From Georgenia muralis (GTDB lineage Bacteria; Actinomycetota; Actinomycetes; Actinomycetales; Actinomycetaceae), in the NCBI RefSeq assembly GCF_003814705.1, contig NZ_RKRA01000001.1:2852001-2916000 (forward strand): a stretch of DNA of 64,000 nucleotides, given 5' to 3'. Within the stretch, counting starts at the first letter, position 1; every line of letters begins with the position of its first letter. The notes beneath the pieces are model-generated. The model worked only from the letters and a program-made list of their open reading frames with translations, made no database searches and had not been told where the DNA came from. Shown here one piece after another: positions 52,708 through 61,357 of the stretch. Position numbers and translations under genes: made by a program.

Positions 52708-54828
52708 ATGCCCGATCTCGCCACCGCACCGGAGGTCACGGCGCTACCCGCCGACAACCCCTTCGCCGCACCCTCCACGCTGCCCTACGGCCTGCCCGAC
52801 TTCGCCGCGGTCCGTCTGGAGCACTTCCGCCCGGCAGTGCTGGCCGGCATGGCCGCCCAGCGGGCCGAGTGGGAGGCGATCGCCACCGACCAGGACCTGC
52901 CCGACGTCGCCAACACCCTCGAGGCGCTCGAGTGCTCGGGCGAGATCCTGCGCCGGACCATGGTGGTCCTGCACACCCTTGCCGGCTCGGTCGGCGGGGA
53001 CGACCTCCACGCCCTCGAGTCCGAGATCGCCCCGCTGCTCGCCGCACACGGCGACGCGCTCTACCTCGACCGGCGCATCTACAACCGCCTCGAGTCCGTC
53101 GCCAACGCGGCCCCCCTTCTCGACCTCGACGACGAGACCGCCTGGCTCCTCGAGCAGTACCGCAAGACCTTCGTGCGTGCCGGCATCCGCCTGACCGAGC
53201 CCGAGCAGGAGCAGCTCCGGGCACTCAACGCACGCATCGTCACCCTGGAGACCGAGTTCTCCCAGCGCGCCGTCCGCAGCCTCGAGGCCGGGGCCCTCCC
53301 CGTGCACGACCCCGCCCGCCTCGCCGGGCTCGACGAGGGCACCGTCGCGGCCCTCGCCCGCAACGCCGCCGACCGATCCGACGACGCCGCCGGCGCGGGC
53401 CACCTCATCACCCTCCAGCTGCCCACCCAGCAGCCCCTCCTCGCGCGCCTGACCGACCGCGAGCTCCGCACCGCTCTCCTCGAGGCGTCCCGCACCCGCG
53501 GGAGCGGGGTCGACGCCGACTCGGACACCCGCGTCGTCCTCCTCGAGCTCGCCAGGCTGCGGGCCGAGCGTGCCCGGCTGCTCGGCTACGAGCACCACGC
53601 CGCCTACATCGCCGAGGACGGGACGGCCCTGACGGCCGAGGCGGTCCGCGCCATGCTCGAGCGGCTCGCCGCCCCGGCGGCCCGCAACGCCCGCCTCGAG
53701 GCGGCCGAGCTCCAGGCCATGCTCGACGCCGACCACGACGGCGAGACGCTCACCGCCGCCGACTGGGGCTACTACTCCGAGCGGCTCCGCAAGGAGCGCT
53801 TCGACCTCGACGACGACGTCCTGCGCCCCTACCTCGAGCTCGACCGCGTCCTCACCGACGGCGTCTTCCACGCCGCGACCGCCCTGTTCGGCATCACCTT
53901 CCACGAGCGGCCCGACCTCGCCGGCTACACCGACGGCGTCCGGGTGTGGGAGGTCAAGGAGGAGGACGGCAGCGGTCTGGGCCTCTTCGTGGGCGACTTC
54001 TACGCGCGCGCCGGCAAGCGCGGCGGCGCCTGGATGCACTCCTTCGTCCGGCAGTCCCACCTCCTCGGCCGCAAGCCGGTCGTCGTCAACAACCTCAACA
54101 TCACCGCCCCGCCGCCGGGGGAGCCGACGCTGCTCACCTGGGACGAGGTGCGCACCTGCTTCCACGAGTTCGGCCACGCCCTGCACGGGCTGTTCTCGAA
54201 CGTGCACTACCCGACCCTGTCCGGGACCTCGGTGCCGCGTGACTTCGTCGAGTACCCCTCACAGGTCAACGAGATGTGGATGACCGACGCCGCCGTCGTC
54301 GGCCGGTTCGCCCGACACCACAGCACCGGGGAGCCGCTCCCGCAGCACCTGCTCGAGAAGCTGCTCGCGGTGGGCGCCTACGGGGAGGGCTTCGCCACCA
54401 CCGAGTACCTCGGCGCCGCCCTGCTCGACCAGGCCTGGCACCGGCTCACCCCGGAGGAGGTGCCCACCGCCCCGGAGGACGTCGAGGAGTTCGAGCGCGC
54501 CGCGCTCGACGCCGCCGGTGTGGGTCTTGACCTCGTCCCGCCCCGGTACCGCTCCACCTACTTCAACCACTCCTTCGGCGGCGGCTACGACGCCGCGTAC
54601 TACTCCTACATCTGGTCCGAGGTGCTCGACGCCGAGACCGTGGAGTGGTTCCATCACGAGGCGGCACAAGGTGGCGACGGCGGCCTCAACCGGGCCGCCG
54701 GGCAGCGCTTCCGTGAGGAGCTGCTCTCCCGCGGGTTCTCCCGCGACCCGCTCGGCTCGTTCCGGGCGCTGCGGGGGCGCGACGCCGACATCGCCCCCCT
54801 GCTGGCGCGGCGCGGACTCGCGGAGTGA
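52708..54828 (+). CDS. dcp: M3-family peptidyl-dipeptidase (Dcp-like)
   Basis: A 706-residue zinc metallopeptidase of family M3. The zinc site is TCFHEFGHALHGLFSNVHYP (HEFGH) with the third ligand Glu in the following PSQVNEMWMTD stretch. Family features include FNHSFGGGYDAAYYSYIWSE near the C-terminus. It removes dipeptides from peptide C-termini, in the cytosol since no signal is present. The ATG lacks a ribosome-binding site. Starts 54 bases after the GNAT-MazG stop. Confidence 0.92.
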   Translation: MPDLATAPEVTALPADNPFAAPSTLPYGLPDFAAVRLEHFRPAVLAGMAAQRAEWEAIATDQDLPDVANTLEALECSGEILRRTMVVLHTLAGSVGGDDLHALESEIAPLLAAHGDALYLDRRIYNRLESVANAAPLLDLDDETAWLLEQYRKTFVRAGIRLTEPEQEQLRALNARIVTLETEFSQRAVRSLEAGALPVHDPARLAGLDEGTVAALARNAADRSDDAAGAGHLITLQLPTQQPLLARLTDRELRTALLEASRTRGSGVDADSDTRVVLLELARLRAERARLLGYEHHAAYIAEDGTALTAEAVRAMLERLAAPAARNARLEAAELQAMLDADHDGETLTAADWGYYSERLRKERFDLDDDVLRPYLELDRVLTDGVFHAATALFGITFHERPDLAGYTDGVRVWEVKEEDGSGLGLFVGDFYARAGKRGGAWMHSFVRQSHLLGRKPVVVNNLNITAPPPGEPTLLTWDEVRTCFHEFGHALHGLFSNVHYPTLSGTSVPRDFVEYPSQVNEMWMTDAAVVGRFARHHSTGEPLPQHLLEKLLAVGAYGEGFATTEYLGAALLDQAWHRLTPEEVPTAPEDVEEFERAALDAAGVGLDLVPPRYRSTYFNHSFGGGYDAAYYSYIWSEVLDAETVEWFHHEAAQGGDGGLNRAAGQRFREELLSRGFSRDPLGSFRALRGRDADIAPLLARRGLAE

Positions 54829-54895
54829 CGGGGCTCGCCGAGCGGTCAGGTTCTCAGGTGGCGGACCCCACGGCTACGGCAGATAGCCTGCCGAG

Positions 54896-56221
54896 GTGAC
54901 CAACGCCGAGACCCCCATCCGCCCGGAGGACGAGGTCGTCCAGATCTGCTGCGACCTCATCCGCATCGACACCTCCAACTACGGGGACGGCTCAGGGCCG
55001 GGGGAGCGGGTCGCGGCCGAGCTCGTCATGGCGCTGCTCACCGAGGTCGGGTTCGCCCCCGAGCTCATCGAGTCCGTGCCCGGCCGGTCGAGCGTCGTCC
55101 TGCGCATCCCCGGCACCGACTCCACCCGCCCCGCGCTGGTCCTGCACGGGCACACCGACGTCGTGCCGGCCGAGGCCGCCGACTGGTCGGTCGACCCCTT
55201 CGCCGCCGAGATCCGCGACGGCCTCGTCTGGGGCCGCGGCGCCGTCGACATGAAGGACATGGACGCGATGATCCTGGCGGTCGTGCGCGACATGGGCCGC
55301 ACCGGCTGGCGCCCCCCGCGCGACCTCATCGTGGCGATGTTCGCCGACGAGGAGGCCGGCGGGAAGATGGGCGCCCAGTGGCTCGTGCGCCACCGGCCCG
55401 ACCTCTTCGAGGGCGCCGACGAGGCCGTGAGCGAGGTGGGCGGCTACTCCACCGAGGTCGACGGCCGGCGCGTCTACCTCCTCCAGACGGCGGAGAAGGG
55501 CCTGGCGTGGCTGCGGCTCGTGGCGGGCGGCACGGCCGGGCACGGCTCCCAGGTCAACACCGACAACGCCGTCACCCGCCTCGCCGGCGCCATCCACCGC
55601 ATCGGCGAGCACTCCTGGCCGATACACCTCACCGGCACCGTCCGTCAGCTCCTCACCGGTGTCGCGGACCTCACCGGCACCACGTTCGACCCGGAGGACC
55701 CCGAGGGCATCGACCGCCTCGTCGACGCCCTCGGCCCGGCGAGGAAGTTCGTCGCCGCGACGCTGCGCACCGGCTCCAACCCCTCCCAGCTCGAGGCCGG
55801 GTACAAGGCCAACGTCATCCCCGGCCAGGCGAGCGGCGTCGTCGACGTCCGGTCCATCCCGGGCGACGAGGAGGAGGTCTTCGCGACCATCAAGCGCCTC
55901 GCCGGCCCCGGCATCGAGATCGAGCCGGTGCACCAGGACGTCGGGCTCGAGGTGCCCTTCGCCGGGAACCTGGTGGACGCCATGGTCGCGGCCATCGACG
56001 CCGAGGACCCCGGCGCCGTCGTCCTGCCCTACATGCTCTCCGGCGGCACGGACAACAAGTCCTTGTCCCGCCTGGGGATCACCGGGTACGGCTTCGCGCC
56101 GCTGCAGCTCCCGCCGGACCTGGACTTCCCCGGCATGTTCCACGGCGTCGACGAGCGCGTGCCGGTCGAGGCGCTGAAGTTCGGCTGCCGGGTGCTCGAG
56201 CGGATGCTGCGGACCTGCTGA
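54896..56221 (+). CDS. M20-family peptidase (ArgE/DapE-like)
   Basis: A 441-residue dinuclear zinc hydrolase. Metal ligands are visible in LVLHGHTDVVPAEAADW, WGRGAVDMKDMDAMILA and MFADEEAGGKMGAQWL; the lid domain has GTAGHGSQVNTDNAV. Actinobacterial members are usually called M20/M25/M40 hydrolases with unknown peptide substrate. GTG start at 54896, six bases after TAGCCT with no real ribosome-binding site, so probably leaderless. The stop is only 21 bases from the left end of the composite transposon; the gene is undamaged. Confidence 0.9.
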   Translation: MTNAETPIRPEDEVVQICCDLIRIDTSNYGDGSGPGERVAAELVMALLTEVGFAPELIESVPGRSSVVLRIPGTDSTRPALVLHGHTDVVPAEAADWSVDPFAAEIRDGLVWGRGAVDMKDMDAMILAVVRDMGRTGWRPPRDLIVAMFADEEAGGKMGAQWLVRHRPDLFEGADEAVSEVGGYSTEVDGRRVYLLQTAEKGLAWLRLVAGGTAGHGSQVNTDNAVTRLAGAIHRIGEHSWPIHLTGTVRQLLTGVADLTGTTFDPEDPEGIDRLVDALGPARKFVAATLRTGSNPSQLEAGYKANVIPGQASGVVDVRSIPGDEEEVFATIKRLAGPGIEIEPVHQDVGLEVPFAGNLVDAMVAAIDAEDPGAVVLPYMLSGGTDNKSLSRLGITGYGFAPLQLPPDLDFPGMFHGVDERVPVEALKFGCRVLERMLRTC

Positions 56222-56291
56222 GCGGACCGGCCGGGGGGCCTAGGCCGTGTTGCTAAATGTGGGTGTGGAGCCTTCGGGTGATTCTTGAGTC

Positions 56292-56681
56292 GTGTCGCGA
56301 GATGTCATCACGGACGAGGTCTGGGAGCTGATCCGGGACGTGTTCCCGCCGGCGAGGACACGGGGCCGTCCTCCGGTGGATCGGCGCACAGTGGTCGAGG
56401 CGACCGCGTGGCGGTTCCGCACGGGATCGGCGTGGCGAGACCTCCCCGATCGGTTCGGGAGCTGGAACACGATCTACAAGAACTTCCGCCGGTGGGCGAG
56501 CGACGGCGTCTGGGAGGACCTGCTCACCCACGTGCAGAAGCGGGCGTCGCTCGCTGACGAGATCGACTGGGTCGTGTCGGTGGATTCCTCGATCGCGCGT
56601 GTCCATCAGCATGGCGCGACCTTGCCCCGGGTCACAGGGGGATCCGTCGAACTACAAGAAGTCCGGTCCAGAGCCTCCTGA
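56292..56681 (+). CDS. IS427-type transposase OrfA
   Basis: The 129-residue N-terminal part of an IS5-family transposase: DEVWELIRDVFPPARTRGRP, RFRTGSAWRDLPDRFGSWNT and the first catalytic Asp in VSVDSSIARVHQHGA. The remaining part lies in another frame (OrfB). GTG start. Confidence 0.85.
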   Translation: MSRDVITDEVWELIRDVFPPARTRGRPPVDRRTVVEATAWRFRTGSAWRDLPDRFGSWNTIYKNFRRWASDGVWEDLLTHVQKRASLADEIDWVVSVDSSIARVHQHGATLPRVTGGSVELQEVRSRAS

Positions 56682-57156
56682 CCACGCGATCGGCCGGTCA
56701 CGGGGTGGTTTGACGACGAAGATCCATCTCGTCTGCGACGGGAAGGCCCGGGCGCTGGCGTTCGTCCTCACTGGCGGGCAGGTCGCAGACACGAGCATGT
56801 TCACCTGCGTACTCGACGAGATCCACATCCCCGGCCGAGGGCCCGCGCGCACGAGACCGGACCGGGTGCTCGCGGACAAGGGCTACCCGTCGAAGAAGAA
56901 CCGGGCCTGGCTGCGCGAGCGCGGCGTCAAGGCCACGATCCCCGAACGCGACGACCAGATCGCGCACCGTCGCAAGCGGCCGGGCCGTCCGATCGACTTC
57001 GGCGATGACCAACGGGAGCGCTACAAGGGCCGCAACGTCGTCGAGCGGTGCTTCAACTTCGTGAAGCAGTGGCGCGGACTCGCTTCCCGCTACGACAAGA
57101 CCGCCCGGTCATACGCGGCAGGGATCTGCCTCTCCGCCGCTCTGCAATGGATTTAG
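56599..57156 (+). CDS. IS427-type transposase OrfB (catalytic part)
   Basis: This frame continues the transposase after OrfA: RSRGGLTTKIHLVCDGKARA, the second Asp region DRVLADKGYPSKKNRAWLRE and the Glu region NVVERCFNFVKQWRGLASRY. It is in the +1 frame relative to OrfA; the switch would fit at the G run near 56637-56641. The true N-terminus therefore comes from frameshifting, and the coordinates are only those of the open frame. Its stop lies inside the right terminal repeat. Confidence 0.8.
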   Translation: MSISMARPCPGSQGDPSNYKKSGPEPPDHAIGRSRGGLTTKIHLVCDGKARALAFVLTGGQVADTSMFTCVLDEIHIPGRGPARTRPDRVLADKGYPSKKNRAWLRERGVKATIPERDDQIAHRRKRPGRPIDFGDDQRERYKGRNVVERCFNFVKQWRGLASRYDKTARSYAAGICLSAALQWI

Positions 57157-57203
57157 CAACACGTCCTAGTGCCGCGGGCGGACCGGACGTAGTGAGCGAC
57201 GCG

Positions 57204-57229
57204 GAGTACACTCATTATTGAGGCTACTC
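57204..57229. promoter_or_regulatory. nested palindrome, operator candidate of the cargo TetR
   Basis: GAGTA...TACTC (57204-57208 and 57225-57229) encloses a second inverted repeat CTCA-TTAT-TGAG (57211-57222), just 15 bases before the TetR start. The AT-rich centre contrasts with the surrounding DNA. Confidence 0.65.
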
Positions 57230-57243
57230 AGGGAGGTTGCAGC

Positions 57244-57879
57244 ATGACGATGGCAGTCGCGGCAGCGAGCAGGCGCGACCGCAATATGCGCGACAAGCGC
57301 GACCGGATCTTCCGCGCCGCCGCCGAGTTGTTCGCGGAGCGAGGCTTCGCGGCGGTGACCACGCAGGAGGTCTCCGATCGGGCCGATGTGGCCGCCGGGA
57401 CGCTCTTCCGCTATGCGGCCACCAAGAGCGAGCTGCTGCTCATGATCTACAACGAAGAGTTCCGCGCGGCGATTGACGAGGGCGAACGACGTGCGGCGCC
57501 TATCGCCGAGCCCGCGGCTGCGATCAACGCGCTCGTGGTCCCGACGATCGAGCGCAGCGTCCGCACGCCGGAGAATTCCATGGCGTACCAGCGGGAGCTG
57601 TTGTTCGGCCTCGCGGCAGAACCTTATCGGGCCGAGGGTGTGGAGCTCGTCTATCGACTGGAAGGCCTGATCTCGGCCCGGTTGCAAGCGCATGCGCGCG
57701 AACGTGGCCTGTCCGTCGATTCCGCCTCCGTCCGCCTGGCGGGCGAGACCGTGTTCGGCATCATCAATCTCACCATCGCGCGCCTCTCGGACGCGCCGGT
57801 CGAGCTGTCAGACATCGAGCGAAACCTTCGGGTCCAGATCAAGCAGGTCGTGGATGGCCTGCTCACAGAAAAGGAATGA
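57244..57879 (+). CDS. TetR-family regulator of the oleate hydratase cargo
   Basis: A 211-residue repressor. The helix-turn-helix is RDRIFRAAAELFAERGFAAV, TTQEVSDRADVAAGTLFRYA, ATKSELLLMIYNEE. The C-terminal domain (NSMAYQRELLFGLAAEPYRA, RLAGETVFGIINLTIARLSD) is of the fatty-acid/drug-sensing TetR type but gives no ligand. GGAGG precedes the ATG. First gene of a three-gene operon and preceded by a nested palindrome, so probably autoregulated and responsive to a fatty acid or acyl-CoA. Confidence 0.85.
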   Translation: MTMAVAAASRRDRNMRDKRDRIFRAAAELFAERGFAAVTTQEVSDRADVAAGTLFRYAATKSELLLMIYNEEFRAAIDEGERRAAPIAEPAAAINALVVPTIERSVRTPENSMAYQRELLFGLAAEPYRAEGVELVYRLEGLISARLQAHARERGLSVDSASVRLAGETVFGIINLTIARLSDAPVELSDIERNLRVQIKQVVDGLLTEKE

Positions 57880-57880
57880 C

Positions 57881-58741
57881 ATGTCAAACATCAAGAACGT
57901 GACGGTGCTCGGCACAGGGGTGCTCGGGTCCCAGATCGCCTACCAGACCGCGTTCAGCGGATTCAAGGTGACCGCGTACGACATCAGCGACGAGATCCTG
58001 GCGAAGGCGAAGGAGCGCTTCGAAGGACTCGCGTCGACCTATCAGGCCGACGGTGTCGCCGGTGCCGCCGAAGGCAAGGCGGATGCGGCGCTCACGCACA
58101 TCACGTATTCCTCCGAGCTCGCGGCCGCTGTCGCGGATGCCGATCTCGTCATCGAGGCGATCCCGGAAGTGCTCGCGCTGAAGCAACAGACTTATGAGCA
58201 GCTCGGCAAGGTGGCCCCCGCGAAGACCATTTTCGCGACGAACTCGTCGACGCTGCTGCCGAGCGATCTGAAGGACTTCACCGGCCGCCCCGCACGGTTC
58301 CTCGCGCTGCACTTCGCGAACCAGGTGTGGAAGTTCAACACCGCCGAGGTGATGGGCACCGCCGACACCGACCCCGCCGTGTTCGACGAGGTTGTCGCCT
58401 TCGCGGGCGAGATCGGCATGGTGGCGATCCCGATCCACAAGGAGAAGGCGGGCTATGTGCTCAATTCGCTGCTGGTCCCCTTCCTCAACGCAGGCTACGC
58501 GCTCGCCGCGGGCGGCTATGCCGACCCGAAGGATATCGACAACGTGTGGCGCATCGCCACGGGGGCACCGATGGGACCCTTCCAGATCACCGACATCATC
58601 GGCCTCACAACGCCGTACAACATCCTGTCCCAGTCCGGCGAGGGCAAACAGCTGGGGCAGTGGCTGAAGGAGAACTACATCGATAAGGGCAAGCTCGGCG
58701 TGGCCACCGGCGAGGGCTTCTACACCTACGACGCCAAATAA
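57881..58741 (+). CDS. 3-hydroxyacyl-CoA dehydrogenase
   Basis: A 286-residue NAD-dependent enzyme. The N-terminal Rossmann fold has VTVLGTGVLGSQIAYQTAFS and DLVIEAIPEVLALKQQTY; the catalytic His lies in ARFLALHFANQVWKFNTAEV, then the C-terminal helical domain GYVLNSLLVPFLNAGYALAA, GAPMGPFQITDIIGL. The active-site block departs from the common HFFNPxxxMxLxEV form, so this is a distinct subfamily. It starts one base after the TetR stop. It could oxidise the 3-hydroxyacyl-CoA formed as hydroxy fatty acids are beta-oxidised; that is inference from the neighbour. Confidence 0.85.
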   Translation: MSNIKNVTVLGTGVLGSQIAYQTAFSGFKVTAYDISDEILAKAKERFEGLASTYQADGVAGAAEGKADAALTHITYSSELAAAVADADLVIEAIPEVLALKQQTYEQLGKVAPAKTIFATNSSTLLPSDLKDFTGRPARFLALHFANQVWKFNTAEVMGTADTDPAVFDEVVAFAGEIGMVAIPIHKEKAGYVLNSLLVPFLNAGYALAAGGYADPKDIDNVWRIATGAPMGPFQITDIIGLTTPYNILSQSGEGKQLGQWLKENYIDKGKLGVATGEGFYTYDAK

Positions 58742-58784
58742 CCATCCACCTCATCACGACACGACAAGAAGCAGGAGCACACTC

Positions 58785-60566
58785 ATGCGTTACACCGCGG
58801 GCAATTACGAGGCATTCGCGCGTCCCCGCAAGCCGCAAGGCGTCGATGGCAAGTCGGCGTGGTTCGTGGGAGCGGGGCTCGCCTCGCTGGCCGGCGCCGC
58901 CTTCCTCATCCGCGACGGGCAGATGCCCGGCAACAAGATCACCATCCTCGAAGAGCTCAAGCTGCCCGGCGGTGCGTTGGACGGCATCAAGGAACCGAAG
59001 AAGGGCTTCGTGATCCGCGGCGGACGGGAGATGGAGGACCACTTCGAGACCCTCTGGGACCTCTTCCGTTCGATCCCCTCGCTGGAGATCGAGGGCGCGA
59101 GTGTGCTCGACGAGTTCTACTGGCTCAACCGCGACGACCCTAACTACTCGCTGCAGCGCGCGACCGTGAACCGGGGTGAAGACGCGCGCACCGACGGGCT
59201 GTTCACGCTCTCGGAGAAGGCGCAAAAGGAGATCGTCAAGGTCTTCCTCGCCACCCGCGGGGAGATGGAGAACAAGCGCATCAACGAGGTGTTTTCCGAG
59301 GAGTTCCTGAAGAGCAACTTCTGGATGTACTGGCGCACCATGTTCGCCTTCGAGGAATGGCACTCCGCGCTGGAGATGAAGCTCTATCTGCACCGCTTCA
59401 TCCACCACATCGGCGGCCTGCCCGACTTCTCGGCGCTGAAGTTCACCAAATACAACCAGTACGAATCGCTCGTGCTGCCCCTCTACACGTGGCTGCTGGA
59501 CCAAGGCGTGGTCTTCCACTTCTCCACCACCGTGAACGATGTCGACTTCGACATCGACGAGGAGACCGGCCGGAAGCAGGCCACGCACATCCACTGGACC
59601 TCCCGCGAAAACGGAGCCCCGGGCGACGGTGTCGATCTCTCCGAGAACGATCTGGTGTTCATGACGATCGGCTCCCTGACCGAGAACTCCGACGAGGGCG
59701 ATCAGCAGACCCCCGCGAAACTCGACGACGGACCGGCGCCAGCATGGGACCTGTGGCGGAACGTGGCGGCGAAGCACCCCTCGTTCGGACGTCCTGGCGT
59801 CTTCGCCGACCACATCCCGGAGACGAAATGGGAGTCGGCGACCGTCACCACCTTGGATGCGCGCATCCCCGCCTATATCGAGAAGATCGCCAAGCGCGAC
59901 CCGCTTAGCGGCAAGGTCGTCACCGGCGGCATCGTGACCGCCACCGACTCAAGCTGGCTGCTGTCGTGGACGGTGAACCGCCAGCCGCATTTCAAGCAAC
60001 AGAAGCCCAACGAGGTCGTGATCTGGGTCTACGCGCTCTTCACCGACGTTCCCGGCGACTACACCGGCAAGACGATCCAGGAGTCCACGGGCGAGGAGAT
60101 CGCTCGCGAATGGCTGTACCACCTCGGCGTGCCGATCGACCAGATCGACGAGCTCGCAGCGAACGCCGCGAAGACCGTGCCGGTGATGATGCCCTACGTG
60201 ACGGCGTTCTTCATGCCCCGCCAAGCCGGCGACCGCCCCGACGTCGTCCCCGCAGGCTCGGTGAACTTCGCGTTCATCGGCCAGTTCTCCGAATCGGCCG
60301 AACGCGACTGCATCTTCACCACCGAGTACTCCGTCCGCACACCCATGGAGGCCGTCTACACGCTGCTCGATATCGAACGCGGCGTGCCCGAGGTGTTCAA
60401 CTCCACCTACGACATCCGCAAGCTCCTGGCCGCCACCAGTCGCCTGCGCGACGGCGAGGAACTGAAGATCCCAGGAGGCTCCCTCACCCGGAAGCTGTTG
60501 ATGAAGCGGATCGACGACACCGAGATCGGCGAGCTCCTCAACGAGTTCCACCTGCTCGGCGAGTGA
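58785..60566 (+). CDS. ohyA: oleate hydratase (MCRA family flavoprotein)
   Basis: A 593-residue FAD enzyme that adds water to the cis-9 double bond of oleic and linoleic acid to give 10-hydroxy fatty acids. The FAD-binding GAGLASLAGAAFLIRDG, the loop RGGREMEDHFETLWDLFRSI (containing the catalytic Glu position of the family) and WMYWRTMFAFEEWHSALEMK are close to the family consensus, as are TDSSWLLSWTVNRQPHFKQQ and the C-terminus VFNSTYDIRKLLAA. Length is normal. AGGAG precedes the ATG. Known roles are detoxifying host or environmental unsaturated fatty acids. Here it is the cargo of a composite transposon. Confidence 0.93.
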   Translation: MRYTAGNYEAFARPRKPQGVDGKSAWFVGAGLASLAGAAFLIRDGQMPGNKITILEELKLPGGALDGIKEPKKGFVIRGGREMEDHFETLWDLFRSIPSLEIEGASVLDEFYWLNRDDPNYSLQRATVNRGEDARTDGLFTLSEKAQKEIVKVFLATRGEMENKRINEVFSEEFLKSNFWMYWRTMFAFEEWHSALEMKLYLHRFIHHIGGLPDFSALKFTKYNQYESLVLPLYTWLLDQGVVFHFSTTVNDVDFDIDEETGRKQATHIHWTSRENGAPGDGVDLSENDLVFMTIGSLTENSDEGDQQTPAKLDDGPAPAWDLWRNVAAKHPSFGRPGVFADHIPETKWESATVTTLDARIPAYIEKIAKRDPLSGKVVTGGIVTATDSSWLLSWTVNRQPHFKQQKPNEVVIWVYALFTDVPGDYTGKTIQESTGEEIAREWLYHLGVPIDQIDELAANAAKTVPVMMPYVTAFFMPRQAGDRPDVVPAGSVNFAFIGQFSESAERDCIFTTEYSVRTPMEAVYTLLDIERGVPEVFNSTYDIRKLLAATSRLRDGEELKIPGGSLTRKLLMKRIDDTEIGELLNEFHLLGE

Positions 60567-61357
60567 CCACAAGACGCCCGCGGTCGGCATCCGAGTCCGT
60601 CGCCGCCTGCTTCTTGTCTTCGCACCACGAAGCAAAGGTTTGAACCTTGTGCATCGACCGGTGCACCTAGGCCGTGTTGCTAAATGTGGGTGTGGAGCCT
60701 TCGGGTGATTCTTGAGTCGTGTCGCGAGATGTCATCACGGACGAGGTCTGGGAGCTGATCCGGGACGTGTTCCCGCCGGCGAGGACACGGGGCCGTCCTC
60801 CGGTGGATCGGCGCACAGTGGTCGAGGCGACCGCGTGGCGGTTCCGCACGGGATCGGCGTGGCGAGACCTCCCCGATCGGTTCGGGAGCTGGAACACGAT
60901 CTACAAGAACTTCCGCCGGTGGGCGAGCGACGGCGTCTGGGAGGACCTGCTCACCCACGTGCAGAAGCGGGCGTCGCTCGCTGACGAGATCGACTGGGTC
61001 GTGTCGGTGGATTCCTCGATCGCGCGTGTCCATCAGCATGGCGCGACCTTGCCCCGGGTCACAGGGGGATCCGTCGAACTACAAGAAGTCCGGTCCAGAG
61101 CCTCCTGACCACGCGATCGGCCGGTCACGGGGTGGTTTGACGACGAAGATCCATCTCGTCTGCGACGGGAAGGCCCGGGCGCTGGCGTTCGTCCTCACTG
61201 GCGGGCAGGTCGCAGACACGAGCATGTTCACCTGCGTACTCGACGAGATCCACATCCCCGGCCGAGGGCCCGCGCGCACGAGACCGGACCGGGTGCTCGC
61301 GGACAAGGGCTACCCGTCGAAGAAGAACCGGGCCTGGCTGCGCGAGCGCGGCGTCAA

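Larger units (their letters stand above)
56243..57166 (+). mobile_element. IS5-family (IS427-type) element, left copy
   Basis: 924 bp. The ends GGCCGTGTTGCTAAAT and, reversed, GGACGTGTTGCTAAAT match at 15 of 16 bases. It is flanked by TA on both sides within CTAG (56240-56243 and 57166-57169), the usual target preference of this group. Intact in length. Confidence 0.9.
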
